Of a DNA stretch of 64,000 bases, positions 41,124-50,185 are shown one piece after another (the stretch's first letter is position 1; each line of letters begins with the position of its first letter). Position numbers and translations under genes: made by a program. The stretch comes from an uncultured Alphaproteobacteria bacterium (GTDB lineage: Bacteria; Pseudomonadota; Alphaproteobacteria; Micropepsales; Micropepsaceae). Below the pieces are notes generated by a model, which was not told where the DNA came from, did not search any database, and saw only the letters and a list, made by a program, of their open reading frames with translations. Location: contig CADECX010000011.1 of the NCBI GenBank assembly GCA_902825865.1, forward strand, positions 1 through 64,000. Direction: 5' to 3'.

Positions 41124-41552
41124 TTAAGCGCTACGCAAAGCGTGTTTCCGCAGATGGCGAACCAGAGCGATTTCGTCCAAACGCGCCTGAGCCCGGCGAG
41201 CCTGCATTTCGCTCAGCCGCTTGGCTTGCTGCTCGGTGGCGACTTCCAGCGATTTGAGGTCATGGAAGGCGTCGGTCAGGTCCTGCTGGGCGGCGGCGTA
41301 CTCGCGTTCGATTTCCTTGAGCGTGGTGCGCAGATTTTCGCGCCGCGCCTCGATGGAACGCAGAAAGGACGGAAAGGCCAGACGGCCGATATCGGAATCG
41401 CCGGCGCGCTGCTTTTCGCGCGCCACATTGTCGTCCAGGTCGGTCAGCTTGCGCTCCAGATCCGCCTTCATGGCGTCGATCGAGGCCATGCGGCGTTTCA
41501 TTTCATCGACGCGAAAGCGCTTGAGGCGCAGCAGCGTATCGGCCCGGTTCAT
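41124..41552 (-). CDS. fliJ: Flagellar export chaperone FliJ-like
   Basis: A 142-residue protein predicted to be an antiparallel coiled coil along most of its length, rich in Lys, Arg, Glu and Ala, starting [20 protein letters not shown] as in alphaproteobacterial FliJ. FliJ inserts into the FliI hexamer and links it to FlhA. Its start overlaps the fliI stop by four bases, so the pair is translationally coupled. Confidence 0.85.
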   Translation of the reverse strand: MNRADTLLRLKRFRVDEMKRRMASIDAMKADLERKLTDLDDNVAREKQRAGDSDIGRLAFPSFLRSIEARRENLRTTLKEIEREYAAAQQDLTDAFHDLKSLEVATEQQAKRLSEMQARRAQARLDEIALVRHLRKHALRSA

Positions 41553-42880
41553 AGCGCACTCCCTTCGGCGCTATCCAGGATGGCGGACAGCGCGTCATAG
41601 CATTCGCTCAACACCGCCCGCTCGGTCTTGGACTGAGCCAAAAAGGCCTCGAGGGCGGGATAGAGCCTCACGGCCTCATCCACTTCAGGATTCGTGCCAG
41701 CCTTGTACGCGCCCAATCGGATAAGTTCCGCCATGTCTTCATAGATGGTCAGCGGCTGGCGAGCCCGCAAAACCAGCTTTTGCTCGTCGTCACTGTTGCA
41801 CGCCGGCATGGCGCGGCTGACGCTCTTAAGGATATTGATCGCCGGAAAGCGTCCCCGTTCCGCAATGGCACGTTCCAAAACGATATGCCCGTCCAGAATG
41901 CCGCGCACGGCGTCGGCCACCGGTTCGTTGTGATCGTCGCCCTCCACCAACACGGTAAACAGGCCGGTAATCGTGCCTTTGCCGTCGGGGCCGGGTCCGG
42001 CACGCTCCAACAGCCGCGGCAGTTCGGCAAAAACAGTGGGTGTATAGCCCTTGGAGGCCGGCGGCTCGCCCGCGGAAAGCCCGATCTCGCGCTGGGCCAT
42101 GGCAAAGCGCGTGACCGAATCCATCAGCAGCAAGACATTCAGGCCCTGGTCGCGCAGATGCTCGGCCACCGTCATGGCGACATAGGCCGCCTGGCGGCGC
42201 ACCAGCGGTGCTTCATCCGAGGTTGCGGCGATCACCACCGAACGCGCGAGACCTTCCTCGCCCAGATCGTCTTCGATGAATTCTTTTACTTCGCGGCCGC
42301 GTTCGCCGATCAATCCGATAACGATGACATCGGCATCGGAATTTCGCGCCAGCATCGACAGAAGAATGGACTTGCCCACGCCGCTGCCGGCGAAAATGCC
42401 CATGCGCTGGCCGGCGCAGCAGGTGGTGAAGGCATTCATCGCCCGCACACCCAGATCGAGCTTGCCGCCCATGCGGCCGCGCAACGTGGCGGGCGGCGGC
42501 GGCGCTTTGATGGGATAAGCGATCGTGCCCTGCGGCAGCGCGCCTTTGCCGTCCACCGGCTGGCCGAAGCCGTCAATCACCCGGCCCAGCCAGGCCTTGG
42601 AGGGATAGATCGAGGCCGGACGGTCCTCGAAATCGGCCCGCGCGCCCAGGGTAATTCCATCCAGCGATCCCAGCGGCATGACCAAGGCCCGGCCGTCGCG
42701 AAAGCCGATCACTTCACAGGGAATTATCTTGTTATTTCCGATACTTATGCGGCACTGCCCGCCCAGGCTCACCGCCCCCTGGGCACCGGTCACTTCCACC
42801 GCCAAGCCCTCAATTCGGGCGACCCGGCCGAACCGGGTCAGGGTGGGAATGGCTTCGATATCCGACAGCAAAGCGCGCAT
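41549..42880 (-). CDS. fliI: Flagellum-specific ATP synthase FliI
   Basis: About 443 residues from ATG 42880; the frame continues to 42955 into the ctrA control region and that part is rejected. F1-like ATPase features: Walker [31 protein letters not shown], Walker [21 protein letters not shown] and a C-terminal helical domain ([20 protein letters not shown]). It energises substrate unloading for the flagellar export system. It is divergent from ctrA, with about 300 bases between their starts. Confidence 0.95.
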   Translation of the reverse strand: MRALLSDIEAIPTLTRFGRVARIEGLAVEVTGAQGAVSLGGQCRISIGNNKIIPCEVIGFRDGRALVMPLGSLDGITLGARADFEDRPASIYPSKAWLGRVIDGFGQPVDGKGALPQGTIAYPIKAPPPPATLRGRMGGKLDLGVRAMNAFTTCCAGQRMGIFAGSGVGKSILLSMLARNSDADVIVIGLIGERGREVKEFIEDDLGEEGLARSVVIAATSDEAPLVRRQAAYVAMTVAEHLRDQGLNVLLLMDSVTRFAMAQREIGLSAGEPPASKGYTPTVFAELPRLLERAGPGPDGKGTITGLFTVLVEGDDHNEPVADAVRGILDGHIVLERAIAERGRFPAINILKSVSRAMPACNSDDEQKLVLRARQPLTIYEDMAELIRLGAYKAGTNPEVDEAVRLYPALEAFLAQSKTERAVLSECYDALSAILDSAEGSAL

Positions 42881-42970
42881 AAAAATCCCGTTTTTGGCGC
42901 GTTTTGCGCCTCTGGGCCAAAAAATTCGAAGATTTTTATCCCCGATGGGCGCCATCCTGAGGCCAAAAAT

Positions 42971-43095
42971 TTAAACGGCGGTAAACTTAACAAATTGAAT
43001 CAACCCCCTTAGCCGGCTCCAGAGTCCTTTCCGGGCCTTAATCCGGGATGGAGGAAGGGTTGCGACATGCCCGGGATGTTAAAGCTGCTGTTAAC
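42971..43095 (+). promoter_or_regulatory. ctrA/fliI control region: CtrA-like boxes and a GANTC methylation site
   Basis: TTAA-N7-TAAA at 42971-42985 and TAAA-N7-TTAAC at 43080-43095 fit the CtrA recognition pattern. GAATC at 42997-43001 is a CcrM-type GANTC site placed between them. A 7-base inverted repeat TTAGGGT/ACCCTAA (43105-43111, 43126-43132) and an AACCCA/TGGGTT hairpin lie in the leader. This recalls the autoregulated, methylation-sensitive ctrA promoters of Caulobacter. Confidence 0.55.
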
Positions 43096-43178
43096 TATTT
43101 CGGCTTAGGGTCCTAAAACCAATTAACCCTAACCCACACATGTTGGGTTTAGTCCGAACGTTAAGAGAGGGACCTGAA

Positions 43179-43880
43179 ATGCGCGTACTCTTGATCGAAG
43201 ACGACAGCGCCATGGCGCGCAGCATCGAGCTGATGCTCCGTAGCGAAGGCCTTAATGTCTACACCACCGATCTCGGCGAAGAAGGGATCGATCTGGGTAA
43301 GCTTTATGACTACGACATTATCGTCCTGGATCTTCAGCTGCCGGATATGAGCGGCTTCGAAGTTCTTAAGGCCCTGCGCGTCGCCAAGGTGCAGACGCCG
43401 GTCCTGATCCTGTCGGGCAATGCCATTGTCGAAGCCAAGGTCAAGGCCTTGGGCTTCGGCGCCGACGATTACATGACCAAGCCCTTTCACAAGGACGAAC
43501 TGGTCGCCCGCATTCAAGCCGTGGTTCGCCGTTCCAAGGGTCACAGCCAGTCGGTCATCACCACCGGCAAGCTCACCGTCAATCTGGACGCCAAGACCGT
43601 GGAAGTGGACGGCGCCCGCGTGCATCTGACCGGCAAGGAATATCAGATGCTGGAGCTGCTCTCCCTGCGCAAGGGCACCACCCTGACCAAGGAAATGTTC
43701 CTCAATCACCTTTATGGCGGCATGGACGAGCCGGAGCTGAAGATCATCGACGTCTTCATCTGCAAGCTGCGCAAGAAACTGGCCGCCGCCACCGAAGGCG
43801 CCAATTATATTGAGACCGTCTGGGGCCGCGGCTATGTGCTGCGCGATCCCAATGGCGAAGAGATTATCCAGGTCGCGTAA
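43179..43880 (+). CDS. ctrA: Cell-cycle master response regulator CtrA
   Basis: 233 residues from ATG 43179, chosen for the AGAGAGGGA site and the exact family start [20 protein letters not shown]. The receiver has the acidic pair EDD at 7-9, phospho-acceptor Asp51 and the conserved [13 protein letters not shown]. The OmpR-type winged helix carries the nearly invariant [20 protein letters not shown] and [20 protein letters not shown]. CtrA controls replication initiation, division and flagellar genes. The C-terminus ends IQVA, near to the hydrophobic pair used as a ClpXP degron. It is phosphorylated via CckA-ChpT, inhibited by SciP and degraded with RcdA, all but ChpT encoded in this window. 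Confidence 0.97.
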   Translation: MRVLLIEDDSAMARSIELMLRSEGLNVYTTDLGEEGIDLGKLYDYDIIVLDLQLPDMSGFEVLKALRVAKVQTPVLILSGNAIVEAKVKALGFGADDYMTKPFHKDELVARIQAVVRRSKGHSQSVITTGKLTVNLDAKTVEVDGARVHLTGKEYQMLELLSLRKGTTLTKEMFLNHLYGGMDEPELKIIDVFICKLRKKLAAATEGANYIETVWGRGYVLRDPNGEEIIQVA

Positions 43881-43903
43881 GCGCCGGGATAGATAGACGA
43901 AGG

Positions 43904-43929
43904 AAGGGCGCCCCTGCGGCGCCCTTTTT
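43904..43929 (+). terminator. Rho-independent terminator after ctrA
   Basis: AAGGGCGCC and GGCGCCCTT form a 9-base stem with loop CCTGC, followed by TTTATTTTT. It overlaps the end of the convergent propeller gene. Confidence 0.9.
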
Positions 43930-44983
43930 ATTTTTGGCTGCAGGCGATGAGCTTTGTGTCCAGGCTGGAGCCCATAAACAGGCGGTTTCCCGCCGCAACC
44001 GCCACGCTGGCGCCCGCCAGTTGCGATCCGTCATCGCCATAGACCTGGGTCTTGGACTGCGGCACCCCATTGATCAGGCTCACGCGCAGGATTTGGGACG
44101 CGGCACGCTTGCCGTGATCGGCGGCGGCGGCCCGCCATTCGAGCAGATTGGCATGGCCGGCCGCCAGCACCTGTCCCTGGGCGTCGAGGCTGAGCTTTTC
44201 CGGTCCGGTGGAAAGATTGAGCGTCTCCTCCTCATCGGTCAATTGGCCGGTAAAGGGTATGCGCGTGTAGGTGGTGAGCGACCGGCTTAGCAGACCGCCC
44301 ACGATCAGGTGGTCGCCGGTCAGCAAAAGGCTGCGTGTGCCGAACAAGCCGTCGGCAACCTGATTGAAGGTGGTGCCATTGAAATACAGCACATTGCCGC
44401 CGGGAATGATGCCGTAAGTCTGAAGGCCATGGATCAGCGGATTTGTACTGGCCGTGCCATTGGCGACAAAGAACTGATTGGGGCCGGCGACCGCGACATC
44501 CTGCGGATTGATCAGCAAGCCGCCGCCGATGGTGCCCTGCGCCACCAGCGCGGCGTTGCCGCCGGTATCTTTAATTTCAAAGCTGTCGATGCTGAAGCGG
44601 CCGCTGGTCCGGTGATTGACCGCATACAGCAACAGGACGCCCGTGTCAGGCGTGCGGTAGAGGCCGATGCCGCGGGGATGGAAATCCTTGGGCGATCCCG
44701 TCAGTTTGACCGGGCTGCCGCCGGATAGCGGCAGGACATAAATGCCGTCGCGCGCGTCTGGACCGCGCGCGCTGCCGGCCGATAGAAACAGACGGTCAGC
44801 TGCGGCTTCCATATCCTGCACGCCTGGCAGATTGGCGACGGTTTGGCATGTGCCGGAAGTGCCCGATTCCACCTTGGAGAACACACCATTGACCCAGACC
44901 CCGCGCACCAAGGCGCTGATCGCCGCCACGACCGCCAAAGCGGCCAGAGCGCGGCCCGGCCTGCGGGGGCGGCTCAATTTCAT
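43928..44983 (-). CDS. Paraoxonase/arylesterase-like beta-propeller protein
   Basis: A 351-residue protein with an N-terminal signal anchor (about 11-30). The propeller has the spacing of calcium-dependent paraoxonases: DFHPRGIGLYR, then LLYAVNHRTSGRFSIDSFEI, then NPQDVAVAGPNQFFVANG. In that family the Asn and Asp of these strands bind calcium, and the enzymes hydrolyse lactones and aryl esters. Conservation of every catalytic residue cannot be judged here. Its start overlaps the upstream ABC transporter stop by four bases, so the two are coupled, and it converges on the ctrA terminator. Confidence 0.7.
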   Translation of the reverse strand: MKLSRPRRPGRALAALAVVAAISALVRGVWVNGVFSKVESGTSGTCQTVANLPGVQDMEAAADRLFLSAGSARGPDARDGIYVLPLSGGSPVKLTGSPKDFHPRGIGLYRTPDTGVLLLYAVNHRTSGRFSIDSFEIKDTGGNAALVAQGTIGGGLLINPQDVAVAGPNQFFVANGTASTNPLIHGLQTYGIIPGGNVLYFNGTTFNQVADGLFGTRSLLLTGDHLIVGGLLSRSLTTYTRIPFTGQLTDEEETLNLSTGPEKLSLDAQGQVLAAGHANLLEWRAAAADHGKRAASQILRVSLINGVPQSKTQVYGDDGSQLAGASVAVAAGNRLFMGSSLDTKLIACSQK

Positions 44984-46809
44984 TGCGACCCACTTCTTAG
45001 CATCGTGTCCGCGAACTGCAGCGAGGCCAGCCGTGCATAAAGACCGCCGTCCGCCATCAGCTCGGCGTGATTGCCTTCGGCCACCACCTGCCCTTCCTCC
45101 ATCACCACAATCCGCTTGAGCCGCTGGATGGTGGAGAAACGGTGCGCGATCACCAAAGTGGTGCGGCCCACCATCAGATTGGCCAGCGCGGTCTGCACCA
45201 GACGTTCATTCTCCGCATCCAGCGACGAGGTCGCTTCGTCCAGCAGCAGCAGCGGGGCATCGCGCAGGATAGCGCGGGCAATCGCCAGCCGCTGGCGCTG
45301 TCCGCCCGAAAGCGTCACACCGCGCTCACCCACCAATGTGTCGAAGCCTTGCGGCAGTTTTTCGATGAATTCGGTGGCGGCGGCGGCATCGGCGGCGGCG
45401 CGGATTTGGTCTTCGCGCGCTTCCTGGCGGCCATAGCGGATATTTTCGGCGATGCTGCCGGAAAAAATCACCGGCTCCTGCGACACGACCGCGATTTTCT
45501 GGCGCAGCGCCACGGGATCGAGCTGCGTGATGTCGATGCCGTCAAAACGGATTTGGCCCGCCTGGGCCTCGAAAAAGCGCAGCATCAGCTGAAACACGGT
45601 GGATTTGCCCGCGCCGCTGGGTCCCACCAGCGCCACCGCTTCGCCGCTGGCCACGTTCAGCGAAAATCCGTTCAAGGCCTTGAAATCCGGGCGGGCGGGA
45701 TAGCGGAAGGTCACATCCTGGAAGGAAACCGCGCCACCGGACTTTTCCGGCAATGGCAGCGGATGCGCCGGCGGGCGAATGGCGGGCACTTCATGCAGCA
45801 ATTCCATCAGCCTTTCGGTGGCGCCCGCCGCACGCTGCAGATCGCCCCACACTTCGCTGAGCGCGCCAACGCCGCCGCCGGTCAGGAACCCGTAAAAGAT
45901 GAAGGCCACCAGCTGGCCCGCCGAAATGCGCCCGCCGATGAAATCATGCAGCCCGATCAACCCGACCGTGGCCAGGCCTGCGAAAGCGGTGAAGATCGCC
46001 ACCGCCGTCAGGACCGCGCGCGCGAAAGTGCGGCTTTTGGCGAAGGCAAAGGAACGTTCCACGGCATCGCGAAAGGCGCTGCGTTCATAGCTCTCCTGCG
46101 TGAAGGCCTGCACCGTGGGAACCGCGTTCAAGGTTTCGCTGGCGCGCGCCGACGTATCGGCGATGGAATCCTGGCTCTGGCGCGACAGCCGGCGCACCCA
46201 GCGCCCGAACAACAGCAGCGGCAGCATCACCAGCACCACCGCCGCCACCACAAACAAGGTCAGCTTCACGCTGGTGACGAACATCAGCACCAGCCCGCCG
46301 GTGAGGGTCACCAGATTGCGCAGCGCCAGCGAGACCGAGGAACCCACCACGGTCTGAATCAAGGTCGTGTCGGCGGTCATGCGTGAGAGCACTTCGCCGG
46401 TGCGGGTGACTTCGAAGAATTGGGGCGACAGGCCCAGCACATTGTCGAATACCGCCTTGCGGACATCGGCGACCACCCGCTCGCCCAGCCAGGTCACGGC
46501 ATAGAAACGCACTGCCGACGCCAGGCCCAAGACCGCCGCCGCCGCCACAAAAGCGGCATAGAAATCCGACAGGGCATGGGCTTCGGCCTCGGACAGCCCC
46601 CTTGAGTCGATCAGGCCCCGGGCAAACTGGGGCAGCATCAGGGTGGCCGAGGAGGAAGCGATCAGGGCCAGAACGGCCACCAGGATCCGCCCCCGGTAAG
46701 GCCTCAGAAACGGCAGGATTCCCCTCAGGGGGGCCAGCGACTTGGCCTTGGGCCGTCCCGCCGCGATCCGGGCGGTTTCGCTGGTAAAGCTGCTGTCTCC
46801 CCTGGCCAA
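44980..46809 (-). CDS. MsbA/ABCB-type ABC exporter (fused permease and ATPase)
   Basis: A 609-residue half-transporter. Residues about 25-325 form a six-span exporter domain. The nucleotide-binding domain has Walker A GPSGAGKST, Q-loop VVSQEPVIFSGS, signature LSGGQRQRLAIARAI, Walker B LLLLDEATSSLD and H-loop IAHRFST. It would work as a homodimer to flip lipids or export hydrophobic compounds. It is first in a two-gene unit with the paraoxonase-like protein, an unusual partner. Confidence 0.88.
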   Translation of the reverse strand: MARGDSSFTSETARIAAGRPKAKSLAPLRGILPFLRPYRGRILVAVLALIASSSATLMLPQFARGLIDSRGLSEAEAHALSDFYAAFVAAAAVLGLASAVRFYAVTWLGERVVADVRKAVFDNVLGLSPQFFEVTRTGEVLSRMTADTTLIQTVVGSSVSLALRNLVTLTGGLVLMFVTSVKLTLFVVAAVVLVMLPLLLFGRWVRRLSRQSQDSIADTSARASETLNAVPTVQAFTQESYERSAFRDAVERSFAFAKSRTFARAVLTAVAIFTAFAGLATVGLIGLHDFIGGRISAGQLVAFIFYGFLTGGGVGALSEVWGDLQRAAGATERLMELLHEVPAIRPPAHPLPLPEKSGGAVSFQDVTFRYPARPDFKALNGFSLNVASGEAVALVGPSGAGKSTVFQLMLRFFEAQAGQIRFDGIDITQLDPVALRQKIAVVSQEPVIFSGSIAENIRYGRQEAREDQIRAAADAAAATEFIEKLPQGFDTLVGERGVTLSGGQRQRLAIARAILRDAPLLLLDEATSSLDAENERLVQTALANLMVGRTTLVIAHRFSTIQRLKRIVVMEEGQVVAEGNHAELMADGGLYARLASLQFADTMLRSGSQ

Positions 46810-46890
46810 AGCTGGGCCGCCTTTTTGTTAACCCCGGGCTGTATATAGGGGTGCCGGGGCCAAGCCAAAGGAACTATTGCCGCTTTCGCC

Positions 46891-46969
46891 TTTTCCCCTC
46901 CGGCCTTCGCTGGCTCGAGAGCCAGCTACGGCCCCCTCCCCAATAATGGGCTCCGCCCTTGGGGAGGTG
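46891..46969 (-). repeat. Three-part palindromic repeat, copy A
   Basis: Read on the minus strand: CACCTCCCC, a variable hairpin, GGGGAGG, then GGCCGTAGC, the palindrome TGGCTCTCGAGCCA, and GCGAAGGCCGGAGGGG. Two more copies lie at 53654 and 62650. It fills much of the 250-base gap between the ABC exporter and rpmE. Confidence 0.8.
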
Positions 46970-47059
46970 ATCCTTGCAGGGGTCCAAGGCGTCCCTTATA
47001 AGGCCCGGCTTCCGGCCACCCGTCAGAAATGGGGGCCGTCTTGAAAGAAGGTTCGCGTC

Positions 47060-47284
47060 ATGAAAAAGGGCATCCACCCCGACTATCACTTTGTCGAAGT
47101 TCAGCTGAACGACGGCACCACCTATAGGACGCGCACCACCTACGGCACCGCGGGCCAGAAGATCACGCTCGACATCGACCCGACCACGCACCCGGCCTGG
47201 ACCGGCGGTCAGCAGCAGCTGATGGACCGTGGCGGCCGCCTGACGCGCTTCAACAAGAAGTTCGCGGGTTTCGTGAAGGGGTGA
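47060..47284 (+). CDS. rpmE: 50S ribosomal protein L31
   Basis: A 74-residue protein starting [20 protein letters not shown] with the L31 core [20 protein letters not shown] and [11 protein letters not shown]. It lacks the cysteines of the zinc-binding form, so it is the zinc-independent version. A ribosome-binding site AAGAAGG precedes the ATG. The transcript continues through a symmetrical hairpin to a terminator at 47400. Confidence 0.95.
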   Translation: MKKGIHPDYHFVEVQLNDGTTYRTRTTYGTAGQKITLDIDPTTHPAWTGGQQQLMDRGGRLTRFNKKFAGFVKG

Positions 47285-47306
47285 GCCGCGACCGCCGAAG
47301 GCGGGC

Positions 47307-47329
47307 AAAACAGTCCAGTGGACTGTTTT
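47307..47329. repeat. Perfect palindromic hairpin downstream of rpmE
   Basis: AAAACAGTCC and GGACTGTTTT form a 10-base stem with loop AGT, in the 115-base space between the rpmE stop and its terminator. Possibly an RNA-stabilising element. Confidence 0.6.
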
Positions 47330-47399
47330 GAGCGGCGAACGCCGCAGCGGCGAGCCTTTCGGCGCGCCGCGAGGCCGGGACGCTCTTACACCAGATACC

Positions 47400-47429
47400 A
47401 AAACGCCGCCGGTTTCCGGCGGCGTTTTT
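47400..47429 (+). terminator. Rho-independent terminator after rpmE
   Basis: AAAACGCCGCCGG and CCGGCGGCGTTTT pair over 13 bases with loop TTT, followed by T. Confidence 0.92.
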
Positions 47430-47450
47430 GTTTGATTCAGTGCCTTGGAC

Positions 47451-47930
47451 TTACTTGAACGCCTGAGCCAGCGCGTCCATCTGGCCGCGCGCGCCAGGGG
47501 GCGCCTCGGCCGTGCCGAACAAGACATCGTCCAGCCGGGCGATACGGCGATAAAGATTGTCGCTGCGGCTCAACAGATCTTGCAGCAGCGCCGGCAGCTC
47601 GTCGGTTTCCTCGGCGCAGACGCCGAGACAAATTTCGCGGCTGCCCAAGCGGTAACGGTCGTGCAGGGCGTCGGTGCGGTCCATATCGCCATCGCGCACC
47701 GCCCGCTGCACCAACAGCCAGCTCGCTGCCTGCATCAGCCGAGTGGTGACACGCATGCTTTCACCGGCATAGAGCATCGCCGCCTTGCGCGGCAGGGTAC
47801 GGGCTTCCTCGCGGCCCTTGCCGTCGAGATAGCGGGCGGTTTCCTCCACCAGCGCCATGCCCTCGTCAAAGGTCCGGTCGAACATCGCGGTGTCGATGAA
47901 ATTCGCGACGTCGGTATCGTTGGTCAGCAT
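47451..47930 (-). CDS. rcdA: Regulator of CtrA degradation RcdA (DUF1465)
   Basis: About 159 residues from ATG 47930 (GGGGAT upstream); a TTG start at 47945 is less likely. The family core is clear: RTFDEGMALVEETARYLDG and LYAGESMRVTTRLMQAASWL, then LVQRAVRDGD. RcdA forms a helical dimer that, with CpdR and PopA, delivers CtrA to ClpXP at the cell pole. The C-terminal tail (PPGARGQMDALAQAF) is variable as expected. It is followed on the same strand, upstream, by a DUF1192 gene, its usual neighbour. Confidence 0.88.
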   Translation of the reverse strand: MLTNDTDVANFIDTAMFDRTFDEGMALVEETARYLDGKGREEARTLPRKAAMLYAGESMRVTTRLMQAASWLLVQRAVRDGDMDRTDALHDRYRLGSREICLGVCAEETDELPALLQDLLSRSDNLYRRIARLDDVLFGTAEAPPGARGQMDALAQAFK

Positions 47931-48054
47931 GATATCCCCGATCAAACTGGCGCGACGCTAGCAAGCCGGAACCGGCCCGCAAAGAACTATGCTTGGTAAA
48001 TGCCCCGAATATGCGCGCACATGCCTAACGTTGCTGTGCGTATTAATCTTTACG

Positions 48055-48246
48055 TCATTTCTTGAAAAAGCTCTCCGCCGCGGATTTTGTGGCCTGCCGG
48101 TCCTTGATCGCGGCGGCGCAGCGCGCGATTTCTTCTTCCAACCGGGCAATTCGTTTTTCCAATTCGTTGGCGGAAAGCGTGGAGATATCCTCGCCCAACA
48201 CAATATCGGGGAGTTTCTTGCGCGGTTGCAGATCGTCCAAATCCAT
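48055..48246 (-). CDS. DUF1192-family protein
   Basis: A 63-residue protein with the family layout: an acidic start (MDLDDLQPRKK), then ISTLSANELEKRIARLEEEI and a helix ending SAAESFFKK. A short coiled coil is predicted. It neighbours rcdA on one side and a divergent quinone oxidoreductase on the other, a conserved alphaproteobacterial order. Function unknown. Confidence 0.85.
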   Translation of the reverse strand: MDLDDLQPRKKLPDIVLGEDISTLSANELEKRIARLEEEIARCAAAIKDRQATKSAAESFFKK

Positions 48247-48301
48247 CGCGTGAGTCTCCGGTTCCGGTTAGTCTTAGCCGGAGGAAAAGGCCGCGCAAGC
48301 C

Positions 48302-49279
48302 ATGAAAGCCGTTCATATTGAGGGGCCGGGCCGGGACTACCGGCTGGTCACCACCACCCTGCCCCGTCCCCAGGCCGGGCCTGGCCAAATCCTGATCGCG
48401 GTTGCGGCGGCAGGCCTTAACAATGCCGATCTGTTGCAGGCGCGCGGGCTTTATCCGCCGCCGCCAGGGGCTTCACCCATTCTCGGCATGGAAGTATCCG
48501 GCGTGATTGCCGAGGTGGGAGAAGGGGCCGGTTCCTGGAAGACCGGCGACAAGGTTTGCGCCTTGCTGCCGGGCGGCGGCTATGCCGAATTTGCCGTGGC
48601 GGATGCGGGCGCAGCCCTGCCGGTGCCGGATACAATCGATTTGGTGGATGCGGCAGGCCTGCCGGAAGCCGCCTTCACCGCCTGGACCAATATCGTAGGT
48701 ATGGGCCGGCTCGCCCCAGGCGAAAGCCTTCTGATCCATGGCGGAACCAGCGGCATCGGCAGCCTGGCGATCCAGATCTTCGCGGGCCGCGGGCACAGGA
48801 TTTTCACCACCGTGGGCAGCGCGGAAAAATGCGCGGCCGCAGTCAAGTTCGGCGCGGCGCGCGCCATCAATTACGCCCGCGAAGATTTTGTCGCCGTGGT
48901 GAAAAGCGAAACCGATAACAAGGGTGTGGACGTCATTCTCGACATGGTCGGCGGCGACTATGTCCAGCGCAACATCGCGGCCGCCGCGCCTTGGGGCCGC
49001 ATCATCAATATCGCCTATCAATCCGGCTTCCGAACCGGGGTGGATTTCACCTCGGTCCTGACCAAACGCCTGACCCTGGCGGCGACCACTTTGCGGGGCC
49101 GGACGGCAGAGCAAAAACGGGCGATCCGGGACGCCTTGATGCGCGAGGTCTGGCCAGGGGTGGGAACCGGCATAAAACCGGTCACCGATAGGGTATTTCC
49201 CCTGGAACAGGCTCAAAAAGCCCATGAATTCATGGCCAAAACCGGCCATATCGGCAAAATTCTATTGCAGATCGCTTGA
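48302..49279 (+). CDS. NAD(P)H-quinone oxidoreductase (MDR superfamily, QOR type)
   Basis: A 325-residue member of the medium-chain dehydrogenase family without structural zinc ligands. Residues 1-120 form the GroES-like domain (GMEVSGVIAEVGEG). The Rossmann domain has the nucleotide-binding HGGTSGIGSLAIQI at about 145-158. The C-terminus (MAKTGHIGKILLQI) is typical of PIG3/QOR proteins. They reduce quinones with NADPH. It is divergent from DUF1192, 55 bases apart. Confidence 0.9.
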   Translation: MKAVHIEGPGRDYRLVTTTLPRPQAGPGQILIAVAAAGLNNADLLQARGLYPPPPGASPILGMEVSGVIAEVGEGAGSWKTGDKVCALLPGGGYAEFAVADAGAALPVPDTIDLVDAAGLPEAAFTAWTNIVGMGRLAPGESLLIHGGTSGIGSLAIQIFAGRGHRIFTTVGSAEKCAAAVKFGAARAINYAREDFVAVVKSETDNKGVDVILDMVGGDYVQRNIAAAAPWGRIINIAYQSGFRTGVDFTSVLTKRLTLAATTLRGRTAEQKRAIRDALMREVWPGVGTGIKPVTDRVFPLEQAQKAHEFMAKTGHIGKILLQIA

Positions 49280-49393
49280 AAGCCTTTGCGCCGCGCGGGC
49301 AGCCCCGTTAAAAGACCGCATTCCTCGAAAGGACTAGCCTGACGAGGGGCGGAGGGCCCGGATACGGCTCCCGCTCAACGGGAGAAAACCACC

Positions 49394-50089
49394 ATGGCCG
49401 CCGAACAAAAACCCCTGATGCCCAAAGCCACCGCCGTCTGGCTGGTGGACAATACCGCTTTGTCCTTTGAGCAGATCGCGGATTTCTGCGGCCTGCATCC
49501 CTTGGAAGTGAAGGGCATCGCCGACGAAGACGTCGCCAAGGGCATCAAGGGCCAAGACCCGGTCGCCACCGGCCAGTTGACGCGCGAGCAGATCGCCGAT
49601 GCCGAGAAGGATCCGCGCAAGCGCCTGAAGATGGCGCCCGCCAAGCACAAGATGCCCAGCGTCCGCTTGAAGCGCGCGCCGCGTTACACCCCGGTCAGCA
49701 AGCGCCAGGACAAGCCCGATGCGGTTTATTGGCTGATCCGCAACCATCCGGAATTCAGCGACAGCGATATCATCAAGCTGATCGGCACCACCAAGGCCAC
49801 CATCGCCAAGATCCGCGAGCGCTCGCACTGGAATGCCGCCAACATCAAGGCGGTCGATCCGGTGACCTTGGGTCTTTGCTCGCAGCTGGAGCTGGACCTG
49901 GCGGTCAGCCGCGTCAACGCCAAGCTGGAACGGGCACAGAAGCGCGCCGCCAAGAAGGGCGCGGCGCTGAAATCCATCGCCGAAACCACGGCCGATCCGT
50001 TGGCGATGCCGGCGGTTGTGCCGGCGGAAGGCGAAGGCGCGCCCGCTCCCGACGAATACAAGTTGTCGAGCGAACTCGAGCAGGACTAA
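49394..50089 (+). CDS. trcR: Cell-cycle transcriptional regulator TrcR (DUF1013)
   Basis: A 231-residue protein whose first 190 residues match DUF1013 throughout: LMPKATAVWLVDNTALSFEQ, IADFCGLHPLEVKGIADEDV, DAVYWLIRNHPEFSDSDIIK and IGTTKATIAKIRERSHWN. Helix-turn-helix patterns are visible in both halves. The C-terminal tail is Ala/Pro/Glu-rich. The family has been tied to cell-cycle transcription in alphaproteobacteria. A strong ribosome-binding site (GGGAGAAAACC) precedes the ATG. It ends in an unusual 83-base inverted-repeat region. Confidence 0.85.
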   Translation: MAAEQKPLMPKATAVWLVDNTALSFEQIADFCGLHPLEVKGIADEDVAKGIKGQDPVATGQLTREQIADAEKDPRKRLKMAPAKHKMPSVRLKRAPRYTPVSKRQDKPDAVYWLIRNHPEFSDSDIIKLIGTTKATIAKIRERSHWNAANIKAVDPVTLGLCSQLELDLAVSRVNAKLERAQKRAAKKGAALKSIAETTADPLAMPAVVPAEGEGAPAPDEYKLSSELEQD

Positions 50090-50096
50090 GCGCAGT

Positions 50097-50179
50097 ATTT
50101 TGCGGCGTGAGCAGGAGCGCCAAGCGATGTGCACCAAAGCGTGCATGAGCGCAGGCGCGACGAACTCACGACGCAAAAT
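50097..50179. repeat. Long inverted repeat between trcR and the YqaA gene
   Basis: ATTTTGCGGCGTGAG (50097-50111) and CTCACGACGCAAAAT (50165-50179) match at 14 of 15 positions and bracket about 53 bases that contain a further GTGCAC/GTGCAT pairing. It lies between convergent genes and could fold into one long transcript-end structure. Confidence 0.6.
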
Positions 50180-50185
50180 CGGCTG

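Noticed and set aside
42881..42955. N-terminal extension of fliI
   Set aside because: The extension lies in the ctrA-fliI control region and does not resemble FliI; the ATG at 42880 gives a normal-length protein.
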